A DNA stretch of 64,000 nt from Odontesthes bonariensis (lineage: Eukaryota; Chordata; Actinopteri; Atheriniformes; Atherinopsidae): contig NC_134515.1 in the NCBI RefSeq assembly GCF_027942865.1, positions 8,671,339-8,735,338 of the forward strand. The letters run 5' to 3'. The notes beneath the pieces were generated by a model. The model worked only from the letters and a program-made list of their open reading frames with translations. It was not told the DNA's origin and ran no database searches. Both the position numbers and the translations under genes were made by a program. Of the stretch, positions 13,901 through 23,950 are shown piece by piece (within the stretch, counting starts at the first letter, position 1; each line of letters begins with the position of its first letter).

Positions 13901-16900
13901 GACAATAACTCCAAAGTTTAACACCTGCTAACATTTAATTTTGGTCCTAACCTTTGGGTTTCTCTTAATGTATATTTGTTTTCCCTCATTTGAAACAGTT
14001 TCTGGATATTAAGATGTTGTTCTTTGCTTCGTACATGATTTGAATTAATTCATAATCAACCAATTTGCTAAATCTAAATGTGTGTAATTGATGGATTTGT
14101 TGGTTCCTGATAGGGTTTGTTAGTTAATAATCTTATGAGTTTCCTTGTAGTCAAAAGATTGGATGCGTGTTTGTTTTTGAAGTGTTTCCCCAAACCTCAA
14201 CACAGCGTGTCATATACAGCACTATTAGTGAATTATATCATAGACACAATAATTCTGACATAGTCTTTAGTTTTATACAGTAATGCGATAGATTTAGGCA
14301 TTTTATGCTTTATGCAAACAAGAATTTGGTTTCGAAAACTGTTTATTTAATCATTTATTTGAATTTTTCTCACATTATTTTTTGCACGATTTCCAAATAT
14401 AATGCATTTAGTTTTCCCAAAGTGAAGGGTTAAATTGTTGGCATCAAAACAGTTTTTAACAATAAGAGGTTCAAATTCCACTGTATCCAGAAGCAGTTTC
14501 CCCACTACAGAATAAGGTTGTGTCATCAGCAAATAAGAAACCAAACAAAAATCATTAATATACAATATCAGTTGTAATAAGAGAATAAATATGGACACAC
14601 TATGATTTCCGAAATCTGTATTCCACTTGTGACAATCAAAAAAAAAGGTCCATTTCACTGCTTTTTGGCATAAAGAGCATTTTAGACCAGGTCTAGTTCA
14701 AATTTGGACTTTCAGTATAATAATAAAGGTTTCACAAATCATAAACCGTATTCAAAGAGTATGCCAACTGTGAGACAACCATCGGGTTTTTTATCTGGAA
14801 ATGCTCTGCGGTGGTCGAGAAAAAAGTAAAAGGTTGTATTGGTGCAGATGAACACAAATTCTGTATCATTTTCAAAGGTGATGTGTTCTATGTATTTAGC
14901 CACCGATCTAAATATATTTGGATGTAAATTGCCATCATAGTGTGTTTGAATCCCAAAATGACTTTTTAAAGCAAAATCCCTTGGAGACATTAACCGGGGA
15001 TGGGAGCCAAAATCCATCATTTGGCTCCAGATGTGAATTTTATCAACGCACCGGCGGTTTTGTGACTATTTCACAAAATGTGGTGAATGTGTTATTCTGC
15101 GGAGTCATTTCAGCGTCTGGTATCCAGAGGTGACGCCATCGTTTCAAAAGTGAAGGGGACAGACTGTTCAGGGCAAAGGAACCAAACCAAATAGACTGAA
15201 AGGAATTACATGTTAAGCATTTTTTTTGTGTAAATTATAAGAGTAGCTTACATAAAATATATGAATGGCTATACATAAATAAGTTTACATGATGCTAAAT
15301 GATGTTGCTAAAATTAAATAAAAGGTTAGGTTTTGCAAAAATAATCAAAGAAAATGTGAAAAAAAATCAATTTTCCTCTTTTTAATTTTAAAGTGTAATA
15401 ATTTAAGCTTGTTATTATTGCTATTTATTTACTTTGACGCTCTTATTGACTTTTTTCTTTGTTTATTTGTTACTGCATTACTTTCCTTTACATTGTATTG
15501 ATCAATTCATTCCCCTCCAAATGATTCATTTCTTAATTTTATTTTGATTTCACCACTATCTTTTCAATCTAATTTTTAAGTTGTCTAATTCATAGATGTT
15601 TTTACCACAGATTCTATAATACTATTAGTTATGATGGCTGTGTTTTTACTCCTCTGTTATTTCCCCTTTTGCATTTTCTCCCCCTTTTTTCTACAAGCCC
15701 ATTTATTTCCATCTTTCCTTTTAGCATTTCTCTCGTATGTATTTCTGCTTCATTGTGCAAAATAAATAAATATAGGAGTAACAAATAAGCAAAGGCAAGT
15801 AAAAGTAAATCCATGTAAAATAACAAATTAACCTGAAAACTGAGAGGGAAAGTACATAAATAGCAACATTAATATCAGCTTAAATTAATGCTGGTTAAAA
15901 CCAAGGCAGAAAAATGTATTTCTGTCATATTTAATTTACTACTGTTGCACAAGTGTGTATTTTATTTAATTATAGTGGCATTTATCATCACATAAACATA
16001 TTAATTGAGTCATTTATATTTATATATACATATACATATCAATTTCAGATACACACCTGCTCTTTCTGTGGCCAAACGGTTAATAACTAAGCTAATGTAG
16101 CCATGGTAACAATAGCTAGTATGTTTGCTAACCGATTCAAATTGGCGTCTAATTAATTTGATATAATTTAGCTTATGTTATTAAAAACAGTTCGCCAGCT
16201 CAGCTTCCATCGACCAACTTGAAAAAGGGAATACTATATTTTTTTGTCTCTTGTTGGCTGGTTTGTTAAACACTGCGACGATTCAATTATGAAGATGTTA
16301 ACAAACGTTAATTAGCTCCCGTCCTCGCACTTTAAAGCTAACGGCGTCCGTAACGTCAAATCTCAGATCTCATTTTCTGCCTCTTCGAACAGCCTTCGCG
16401 CAAGGCCGGATTAACTATATGGGCCTGCGGCACAGTGCCCAGGGGCACCAACCATTCACAGCCAGTGGGGGGGCACCACACGACAAACTTTAAAAATAGT
16501 TTTTTCATGAATGTTTGTACTTAAAATGGTTACACTTGACATAAATATTCATATAAAATTCATTATTAAAACTAATGTGATAAGAACAGCAACGATATAT
16601 CATAATTCTGAGCAATAGTGGCCTAATGTGAACATTAACCCCCCCTCCCTCAACCTGTCAGTTGAGCCAGTCCACCTATGGTGAAATGCATCGTTTTTTT
16701 AAAAAAAACGCGGTAAAAATAAAAAATAAATGGATAGACATCAATTAAGTGGTTGTGCAAGAGAAAAATAAAAAAAGAGAAAGACTCCAGGCGTTTAGGT
16801 GCAATTAAAAATGTTCCAGTGTTAGATCGTTTCTTTATAAAAACATCGTCAACTGCTGTCACATCCAGCTGGCTATTGCTAACGGTCCCACCATCTACCA

Positions 16901-19900
16901 CAACCGGGCGGCTAAATATGCAGCATCAGCACGGCACGACGGTAAGAAAACCAGGTTTCTTACAAATTATCTCTTCCAATGCCAGCTGCCGAACAAACAG
17001 TCAGTGTCTTGAGATTGGCTAATCTATTCCCCTTCAACCGGCATGTTGTATTTTTTTTTGCGTGTAAATGTCTGGCCGGGCAGCATTTTACAGTGACTGG
17101 AAACACCCGGACAGAGTCACAGCCCATGAGAAGAGCGCAGCAAGCCACCGCGAGTGTCTGCTCTGCTCGCACTTCTCAGGAGGTCACGGAATGCGGTACG
17201 GTTGATGTTGTTCTCAGACAACAAAAAGAGGATGTAGTATTGGAGAGAGGTGTTGCGACGCATTGTGGCCGTGATTGCGCAAGTCTTGAAAGTCTTAATA
17301 AGTATGTAATTTTGAAGCACTGTTTTCCAGACCTTGAAAAGTCTTGAATTTTGTGTGAAAGTCTTAATAAAGGATGGAAAATAAATGTATGGTAGAATGT
17401 TACAGTATGCTCAAAGGCATTGTGAAATGAGAAATAGGAAGGTAGGCTATAAAACTACAATTTTACTAACTGGTCACGTACTGTATTAGCCTAATGGGAT
17501 GAGATGTGAGTGAAGAGACTGAATTCTACATACATTCATCCATCCATTCATTTTTATAGATAGTTTTTGTGACACTTTGTTTGATGTGAAATTCATGTAC
17601 TTGTGATTTTCATGTTTTGAAACGTTTTCATCAGTAAAAGCATAATTTACTGTGAATAATACATTTGTTCATTGAATACTAGCCTATAAAAATGAACATT
17701 TCTAATAAACACAGTTGGTATAATCTCAACCAATGAAGTAGGCACACAAGTTACAAGTACATAGAGTTAAGGTTTTGGGGAAAAAAAGTCTGGAATGTTG
17801 TTTTGGAAAAAGAGCAAGCACCCTGATTAAGTTTTTAAGTGTGCGTGGTTTGGCATTCCGGGGAGACAACTTATGGTGCTCTGGGACGGCTGTGGCAATG
17901 ACGTCCCCCTGGATAATAGGAGTGTTGTTAGTGCTGCATAGGTGGATGCTCTTTGAATTGATAATATATTTCAGTATAGACAAATGCTCTTCGAATTGAT
18001 ACACATTTTGAATCTGTACATTTCAATTTATGGATGCTGTTTGGATTGATAGTGAATTTAATTGATTGGTTTTAAATGGAGATATTTGAATAATCCTACA
18101 TACTGTATATAGATGGATGCTGCTTTAATTGTTACTGATTTTGAATGAATACGTTTGAAAATGTAGCCTAGGGGCACTTGAGGTTTAGTGCCCAGGGGCA
18201 CCGCATTGACTTAATACGGCCCTGCCTTCGCGTAGTTTGATAAATAAATAATACTTTATTAATATATATTCACATTTTCAATCGTGTTTTGCCAATGTAC
18301 AAATGAAATTAAATAAACTGTATAAAAATATATGAGAAGTATGCCAATGTCACGCTTTGAACTATTATTCATACTGCACTATTTACACAAATTTAAATAA
18401 ATAAACTGGAACATTACTGGAATATATCAAAAGAAAATATAATTTGAGTTCAAGTTATCTCCAAACACTAAGTGTATTTATTTAAATTTTTGATTCAATG
18501 TATTTCTGTACATTTTAAAATGGAAAGTTTGATGCAATCACATGTCATTATACTTATAAACTTTCAAATCTGATCTGGCTCAATCAGAATTTAATCCACA
18601 TTGAACAGTGTGGCTGGCAGCGTGAACTTTACCGAAGACCTTTTTGTTTTTGTTTAACTTTTGCACAGCTGTGCCTGTTGCTTTTTATTACCAAAATTAT
18701 CAATATTTGTTAGGGGAAAATCGAAAAATGTGTGTCACTTCCCCTCCATCTTAACAACAGAAGGTTTTCTTACCAAGCCGGAGAAAGCTGTAAATATAAA
18801 GTTAAAGTTGGTCTGAAGAGCCAAACACTGAAAGAAACAACTGATTTTGCACAATGCTTTTTACGTGAAAATCAAGTTATCAAAATGGGCAAAATCCAAA
18901 ATCAATGCATGATAGTTAGTAACATTAACGGTTAGTATCCATTAATAATCAGTCACAAACTGTAACTGGTTTTATGATTCTGAAAACAGTCACTTTATCT
19001 GGTCCAAAACAAATAATGAATTTACAGTTTCCTCCTTTTGGTTTTACTAATTAATTATGAATTACCTGACCCAGAACATTAAATGTAAAAAGGGACCTCT
19101 TAGTTTCACAGCACATCGAAACCTTCACCATACATCTGTTTCTCATATGAATCCTTTTTTTTTTTTATATGATACTTTATCTTTAATGTGGAGCCAAGCA
19201 AATCCTATTACTTTTTATTTTATATACTTCACACTTGGTTTAATTTGTACATTTTCACTTTTTATCCGTGTAATTAAATGTATTATAGCGCATTCTCCAT
19301 TTCTCTGCTTGGTTGCAGACCTTGGCAGTCCCTCTGAAACTGATTGCACTCAATTATTTCAATTCTAGATCCTAACAAAAAGCAACTGCTCATATTTCCA
19401 AACTAAACCTCCTTATTTAATTCAACTAAAACAGAATGTCCCCTACAATGAGCCAAGCTTTGGCTCGTCAACAGATGGTCTCTGAATCATAAACAACTGT
19501 GAATAATTACATGATTTTAAACCTTGCACATAAGTCTGTGTAGGTGCAACTGAGACAAGATGGGGCCGTTTCTAAACCTTCCAAAGAAAGGAAACAAGCA
19601 GATGGAATACAAACAAGATGAGCTGCTCAGGTGTATTGAATTTTAAGGTTGAACAGTCTGAATGTGTGAAGTCAAACATTTCTTTTGGACTTTCAACACG
19701 GAAATATGAACCCTTTTACTGCTGTAAATCTATTTGAAAAAACACGATAAACTTAGAAAATACACCACAAGTCCAGTGACAAAACGCATCCTCTGTGCCA
19801 CACTTATATGACGTGATACCTCGAGCATTTCCACCAGATGGTTCATGATTTTAAATGTTCATTGGGAGAAAATTTGAAGCCTGGTCTTATGAAATCAACT

Positions 19901-22900
19901 CTTTATAAAATCATTTTATTAGTGCAGATCAACACAAATTGATCTTATTTTTTGTTGCAACATGCAGCATGACATAATGTGTTTTAGAGGGAAGTTTCCT
20001 TTAAGTCAGCACCACATTTATGTGTTTTTTTTCAGAGAGCAGGACCTTTCTGGCACTTAGCCAGAAAAAAAAAACAATCCTAGCTCATTGGTTTCAATGC
20101 TTTACCGAACCAAACAGTGACTGAATATAAAAGTGAAGTATATAGTAAACTGTTGGAAGTACTGGATGGGACGCGAGATGAACTCAGGTCTTATTCAGCT
20201 TCAATAAAGTCTCAGAAACGGCTGTGAAGTAAAAAATATATACACCTAAATATAAAAAATATTTGTACATAGAATAATAAATTCAAGTAGATCTTACTGA
20301 CAATACAATTGTGAGAACAAATAAAGCACACCCTCTTTCAATTCTAAGGTTTTACATATCAATGCATGACTAAAAATAATCTGGTCTTTATCAGGTCTTA
20401 AAATCCTGTGTAATTAACCTGATATTAACAAGAACACACGTCATACTGTATCTTTGTTTACTGAATAAAAACCAAGTTAAAATGCAGAAGCATTTTGTGA
20501 AAAAGTACACCCCATTCAGCAGCCTGTAGAAGCACCTTTAGCAGCAGTAAGTTAAAGTAAAGTTTTTCTGTGTGACGTTATCAGTCTCTCACATCTTTGT
20601 GGAGGAATCTTGGCCCACTCTTCTTTCCAGTGTTGCTTCAGCTCATTGAGGTCCCACCACCCACCTTGATTCTTTTCTTCTTCACACATTCTGTTGTAGA
20701 TCTGCTGCTGTGTTTGGGATCGTTGTCAGACGGCCTCACATCTGACTCTAGAACACTTTGGTATCCAGAGGAGTTCATGGTGGACAAAATGACTGCAAGG
20801 TGCCCAGGTCCTGTGGCTGCAGAACCAGCCCAGATCATCAGCCCTCCACCACCGTGCTTGACAGCTGGTGTGAGGTGTTTGTGCTGATATGCTGTGTTTG
20901 GTTTCCTCCAAACGTGCTGCTGTGCATTATGAGCAAACATCTCCACTTTGGTCTGGTCTGTCCAAAGGACATTGTTCCAGAAGTCTTGTGGTTTGTTCAG
21001 ATGCAGCTTTGCAAACCTAAGCTGTGCTGCCATGTTCTTTTTAGAGAGAAGAGGCTATCTCCTGCAGCCCTTCCACACAAGCCATACTTGTTCTGTCTGT
21101 TTCTAATTGTGCTGTCATGAACTTTAACCTTTTTTTTTTAATATATATATTTTTGGGGGGATTTTTATGCCTTTAATGGATAGACAGTTGGAGAGAGACA
21201 GGAAGCAGGGGGCAGAGAGAGGGGGAAGACATGCAGCACAGGGCCAGGGAAGATTGACAGCTGTCCTGAATGTTTTCCACTTGTGAATAATCTTTCTCTC
21301 TGTAGAACGATGGGACTCCAAATAGTTTGGAAATTGATGGGCAGCTTCTCTAAGATCATTGCTGATGTCTTTCCTCCTTGGCATCGTGTTAACACACACC
21401 TGAATGCTCCAGACCAGCAAACTGACAAAACTTCTGCTTTTATAGAGCTGCTCACACTCACTGATGATCAGTTAATCAGTGCATCTGATCAGCAGCTCCT
21501 GGCTGCTTCTTATCCTCTTAATTCCTATGGAAGCAGTAAAGGTGGATTTAGTTTTTCACTCGCTGCTTCTGCATTGTGAAATTTACTTTCAAAATTCAAA
21601 TTTGTGAAATTTACTTTTAAAATTTCAACGTACACGGTGCACAGGGAGTTTTTATTTTATTTCATTTATTTATTTATCAAGGCGTCACACTTTTATGGAG
21701 GACTGTTTATGAAGGAGACTCCAGTTTTGTGATGAATGTTACATGAGTTAGGCCTGTTAATGTATTCTTAAAAAGAGAGAGAAATGAGTTATGTTCATGT
21801 ATTCTTAAAAAAAAGAGAAATGTTACTTGTTTAAGTTAGATAACAAAGGAAGATTATTTTGATTTAGTATTTATACTATTTTGGTTAATTATTTATATTT
21901 CAAGAAAATGTTTTTTATTCTTATGTTGAATTCAACTGAGTTTAAAAAAAAAGAGAGAGAAAGCCTGAGAATTTTATGTTCAAGTTAAGGATATTAAATA
22001 AAATGATTTTCATGTAATAACCACTGTGTTGCTCTACTTTTGGAGAATCATTGCACGCGTTGTATGTGTGAGGGGGTACTCGTGGTGTGACAAGAACGCT
22101 CAGGGGGTACTCTGACATTTTGTACTGGATGTTCGTTGATATTACTCCGCCACCGCTAAGAAAATAGTGCGAGCATGAACAAGCTGCCAAATAAAACACG
22201 ACAGAAGCAACTTTTCGCAACGAAATTTGATATGGATTACCAGTGCACACCAGTAACCACTCCGGTGAGTTGATGATTTTGAAAACGGACGTTTATGGTG
22301 CTTTTACGGACCTTTTTGGACATGCACCGTACTTGCCATTCTGAAGCAGGTTGAGATGAATCAAAATTAGGCAAATACCGGAGACAGCAGTAAACATCAA
22401 AAAAGCGGTGAGGGGGGTTCTAAAACATTGCAGACGACTCATAAAAGAGGCTTAATGTTGAAAATACCGCAGTTCCCCTTTAAGCAGCCGCCCCGTGTAC
22501 AGAGGCTACAGTCCTCACTGCAGCTGGTTCGAGTCCCGCACTGAGCGGCCCTTTGCGGCCCTTTGCTGCATGTCTCCCCTCTCTCTCTGCCCCTTGCGTT
22601 CCTGTCTCTCTCCAACTGTCTTAATATTAAAGGCATAAAAAGCCCCCCCCCAAAAAAAAAAAACATTTCAATTTGTGAAATTTACTTTTAAATGATCCGA
22701 GTGCTCCTTCCACAACTGCCAACTTACCCTGCAAGAGTTAACAAGCGGAGAAGATGAGGTAGCAATAAAGTGTCAGCCTCAGGCATGAATATTGACTAAG
22801 AAACTCTCACGCAAGCCCACAAGAGAACATAGTGATCATAATGGAGATGATACATTTTGGATTCAGGGTAAGAAAATGTGACTTAAAGCGTGCCTTAAAT

Positions 22901-23444
22901 AGACTATTTCTGATTTATATGTTCTTTGTTGTGCTGTTTTTATAGTCTTTACAATTCTAAATTAAAACTTTTTTTTTTTTTTTTTTAAAGAGTCAAAGGG
23001 AACAAATACGAGCTTCAACTTTTGTCAGAAATATATGTACCACATAATATTCAGCATCTCCCAAATTTGCAAGGGTTGTAGAATAGAAATTAAGCGTCAT
23101 TCTTCTGCTGAATTATTCGCAGCCCTTTTGTCTGTGCAACAGCCAGAAGATAAAGTAAACATGTGGTTAGACGAGTTGAATAGCAGAGCAGACCTCTGGG
23201 AAAGTTTACACCTCGATTGTTACAAGCAACATCCTGCAAGTTGGAGCCTGACAACGTGACGATTCCCTCAAAGAGAGATGAGTCTCAAATGTAAAAGGAT
23301 AAATTACAGAGAGGTGCCACAGAAAGCAAAACTTACCTCTTTGATACATTCCAGACTGCAGTCTCGAGGAGTGATGACTGCCGCTGAGGAATCAGCCCGA
23401 GCGAGCGCCAAGAACCGGATCAAAACTAGAGCTGTCGTCCACAT
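4782..23444 (-). CDS. il17rd: Interleukin-17 receptor D (Sef), 5' part, seven coding exons
   Basis: Single-pass membrane receptor of the IL-17 receptor family; in vertebrates IL17RD/Sef dampens FGF-Ras-MAPK signalling and modulates IL-17 signalling. Exons in order of transcription: 23444-23337, 13303-13219, 12229-12071, 7184-7066, 5414-5291, 5068-5030, 4927-4782. All junctions are GT-AG and keep one frame for 780 nt (260 residues). Residues 1-18 form a hydrophobic signal peptide. The cysteine-rich ectodomain follows, with an ECxxCR-like cluster near 40, the family block GIAFLRGFQVSLQALGG starting at 118, an N-V-S glycosylation sequon near 145, and a fibronectin-like DWYPKHIEV block from 212. 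The last exon ends in phase 0 with a GTGAGT donor. I found no further exon between 1 and 4781, so the transmembrane and SEFIR parts must lie off the left edge. Family assignment rests on remembered IL17RD sequence; no alignment was run. Confidence 0.88.
5030..5068 (-). CDS. il17rd: il17rd coding exon 6 (39 nt)
   Basis: A very short exon for residues 199-212, SCAEKNGLEQCKH plus the first base of Asp. The acceptor is TCTTGCAG and the donor G|GTGAGA. Its phase joins both neighbours exactly. Confidence 0.88.
5291..5414 (-). CDS. il17rd: il17rd coding exon 5
   Basis: Residues 158-199, containing VYKSDPFPGLSLGSQYAVTV and ALPVPEEWEKFYHSKIFSTR. The acceptor is TTCTGCAG, the donor T|GTAAGA; 124 nt. 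Confidence 0.92.
6615..6923. mobile_element. TTAA-flanked hairpin MITE
   Basis: Two arms of about 123 bases (6615-6739 and 6799-6923) are almost perfect reverse complements with a loop of about 60 bases. The ends read TTAAAGGGATAG and CTATCCCTTTAA, so TTAA flanks both sides, as for piggyBac-type non-autonomous elements. It sits in il17rd intron 4, 120 bases from exon 4's donor. Confidence 0.82.
7066..7184 (-). CDS. il17rd: il17rd coding exon 4
   Basis: Residues 118-157, with the highly conserved block GIAFLRGFQVSLQALGG and an N-V-S sequon. The acceptor is GTTTGCAG and the donor ATG|GTAGGA; 119 nt. This is the strongest single piece of evidence for IL17RD. Confidence 0.92.
7430..10420. other. 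il17rd intron 3, nothing specific recognised
   Basis: AT-rich intronic sequence between exons 3 and 4. No exon-like frame with family similarity and no clear repeat termini were seen. Confidence 0.4.
10427..10507. repeat. Two (TA)n microsatellites
   Basis: Alternating TA runs at 10,427-10,448 and 10,482-10,507, about 34 bases apart. Confidence 0.9.
10930..11480 (+). mobile_element. Decayed Tc1-like transposon fragment
   Basis: Broken plus-strand frames encode pieces resembling a fish Tc1-like transposase, such as WTERQRTRVLLSDES (10,921-11,184). The nucleotide stretch at 11,200-11,320 matches a recognisable HGMDDFICVK-type block in another frame. Many frameshifts; no intact frame. Confidence 0.5.
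12071..12229 (-). CDS. il17rd: il17rd coding exon 3
   Basis: Residues 65-118, containing SCIPWPCFELLGDEDPNICQ, then a stretch ending VVSWKPSYY and the first base of a Gly codon. The acceptor is ATCCTCAG, the donor G|GTATGT, and the exon is 159 nt. It joins exons 2 and 4 in frame. Confidence 0.87.
12250..12830. repeat. AT-rich foldback element, copy 1
   Basis: The left part (about 12,375-12,455) is the imperfect reverse complement of the right part (about 12,645-12,730), sharing the core AACAAAGAAGGAAATTAAAT. The element recurs at 15.2-15.97 kb. It begins right beside il17rd exon 3. Confidence 0.55.
13219..13303 (-). CDS. il17rd: il17rd coding exon 2
   Basis: Residues 37-65, beginning GGRACEYCRVARDDVKKALG. 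The acceptor is CTCTTCAG and the donor A|GTAAGT; the exon is 85 nt and ends in phase 1. The closely spaced cysteines match the N-terminal ectodomain of IL17RD. Intron 1 before it is about 10 kb and full of repeats. Confidence 0.85.
13640..14650 (-). mobile_element. Degenerate LINE (L2/Rex-like) reverse transcriptase 3' part
   Basis: A minus-strand frame near 14,600-14,350 carries LILYINDF and NLTLHFGKTKCIIFGNR, matching the end of the palm and the thumb of LINE reverse transcriptase. Further on, about 14,290-14,180, broken frames encode KSIALLYKTKDYV and VEVWGNT, typical of the following C-terminal region. A TAATAATAA tail at about 13,642-13,655 would be the 3' end. Heavily mutated. Confidence 0.65.
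15210..15970. repeat. AT-rich foldback element, copy 2
   Basis: Shares AAATAAAAGGTTAG-type sequence near 15,320 with copy 1 (12,315). Its segment at 15,465-15,600 is the reverse complement of 12,510-12,660. The end at about 15,840-15,950 again matches 12,715-12,810 in direct orientation. Confidence 0.5.
16401..18224 (+). mobile_element. Non-autonomous hAT element with 8-bp target site duplication
   Basis: The duplication CCTTCGCG lies at 16,393-16,400 and 18,225-18,232. The element starts CAAGGCCGG and ends CGGCCCTG, short inverted termini. An 8-bp duplication is characteristic of hAT. A frame from 16,753 (KRKIKKEKDSRRLGAIKNV, then LDRFF) resembles the N-terminus of a ZMYM-type hAT transposase, but the catalytic region is missing. 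Confidence 0.8.
18233..20330. other. AT-rich il17rd intron 1 sequence, nothing recognised
   Basis: No exon-like frame, no clear repeat ends. A short plus frame at 19,057-19,368 looks accidental. Confidence 0.4.
20470..21590 (-). mobile_element. Tc1-like transposon, defective copy A
   Basis: Minus-strand frames encode Tc1-type transposase: MPRRKDISNDLREA (N-terminal helix-turn-helix, about 21,390) and, from 21,033, MAAQLRFAKLHLNKPQDFWN with VLWTDQTKVEMF (first catalytic Asp) and DNDPKH (second Asp, near 20,720). The termini carry matching AATGCAGAAGC inverted sequences at about 20,480 and 21,577. The frame is broken, and a foreign segment replaces the middle at 21,126-21,255. Confidence 0.85.
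21126..21255 (-). repeat. SINE-like fragment inside Tc1 copy A
   Basis: The segment CCTTTAATGGATAGACAGTT and the GGAGAGAGACAGGAAG-rich stretch match, in reverse orientation, the end of the tRNA-derived repeat at 22,470-22,672. Compared with Tc1 copy B, about 105 bases of transposase are missing here. Confidence 0.65.
21599..22692 (+). repeat. Inserted segment flanked by a 23-base direct repeat
   Basis: AATTTGTGAAATTTACTTTT plus AAA occurs at 21,599-21,621 and again at 22,670-22,692, just after an A-run (22,652-22,663). The layout is that of a retroposed insert with poly(A) tail and target duplication. A related but imperfect copy of the repeat also precedes it at about 21,573. Confidence 0.5.
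22470..22664 (+). repeat. tRNA-derived SINE-like element
   Basis: Contains GGTTCGAGTCC at about 22,528, a perfect RNA polymerase III B box, preceded by tRNA-like sequence. It is followed by the GCATGTCTCCCCTCTCTCTC tail region common in fish repeats, then C- and A-runs. No tRNA cloverleaf with a proper acceptor was found. Confidence 0.65.
23337..23444 (-). CDS. il17rd: il17rd coding exon 1 (signal peptide)
   Basis: Residues 1-36, starting MWTTALVLIRF, a typical signal peptide ending around ARA. The donor is GAG|GTAAGT. The ATG at 23444 opens the only frame that joins exon 2. Two short upstream ATGs lie within about 25 bases 5' of it; one encodes a five-residue frame ending before the start, the other overlaps it out of frame. 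Confidence 0.85.
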
Positions 23445-23765
23445 GCTGTTACAGCCTGCATGACATCCACAAAATTAACCTGAAGAGTCACAGCCGAGTG
23501 TGAAGCCTGATGTTCCTATGTGTGAGAGTCAGTGACAAGAATCTGGGAGGAGGGACAAAGACCAGGAGGGGAGTGGTGTCCTCAGACTTAGACAGGTGGA
23601 AACGAGTTTGCTCATCTGTGTTTTTTTTTTTTTTAAATGAAGCTGCCACGTAAAAGCAGGAGAATAGTTGAGAGTTAGGGTAGACAAGCTTGTAAGCAGA
23701 ACCCAAATCAACAAGAAACTGGTTAAAAACATTTGAAAAGCCCCTCAGAAAATAAACATCTGTTC
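23445..23765 (-). promoter_or_regulatory. Compact il17rd 5' UTR/promoter region
   Basis: The roughly 320 bases between the predicted fam50a cleavage site and the il17rd ATG must hold the il17rd start site and proximal promoter, unless an upstream non-coding exon exists. A T-run (23,618-23,635 on the plus strand) and GA-rich stretches are visible. No TATA box is convincing. Confidence 0.4.
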
Positions 23766-23785
23766 AACGGGGGTTTCAAGCAGAT

Positions 23786-23791
23786 TTTATT
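23786..23791 (-). terminator. Probable fam50a polyadenylation signal AATAAA
   Basis: AATAAA on the minus strand about 150 bases after the fam50a stop. It is the first good hexamer in the 3' UTR, placing cleavage near 23,765-23,775, about 320 bp before the il17rd start codon. Confidence 0.6.
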
Positions 23792-23941
23792 ACACAAAGA
23801 CGCTTCATTTTTACATGTAATGTGACGTCCGTGACAAGAGAGGAAAGTCCAGAGCATGTGGGGAAAAATTAAACTGATGAAATAAAATGGGCAAATAATA
23901 AAAACATTTCCACGAAGGATGCCAGACTCTGGCGGATATGA

Positions 23942-23950
23942 TCATCGGAT
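23942..23950 (-). CDS. fam50a: fam50a coding exon 13 (Ile-Arg-stop)
   Basis: Only nine coding bases, ATC CGA TGA, after the acceptor TTTTCCAG. They supply the invariant C-terminal Ile-Arg expected after DKYT. The 3' UTR follows towards 23.77 kb. Confidence 0.88.
   Translation of the reverse strand: MR

Noticed and set aside
22500..22545. Functional tRNA gene suggested by GGTTCGAGTCC
   Set aside because: Only the B box is convincing; there is no cloverleaf with acceptor stem, and the context is a dispersed repeat.
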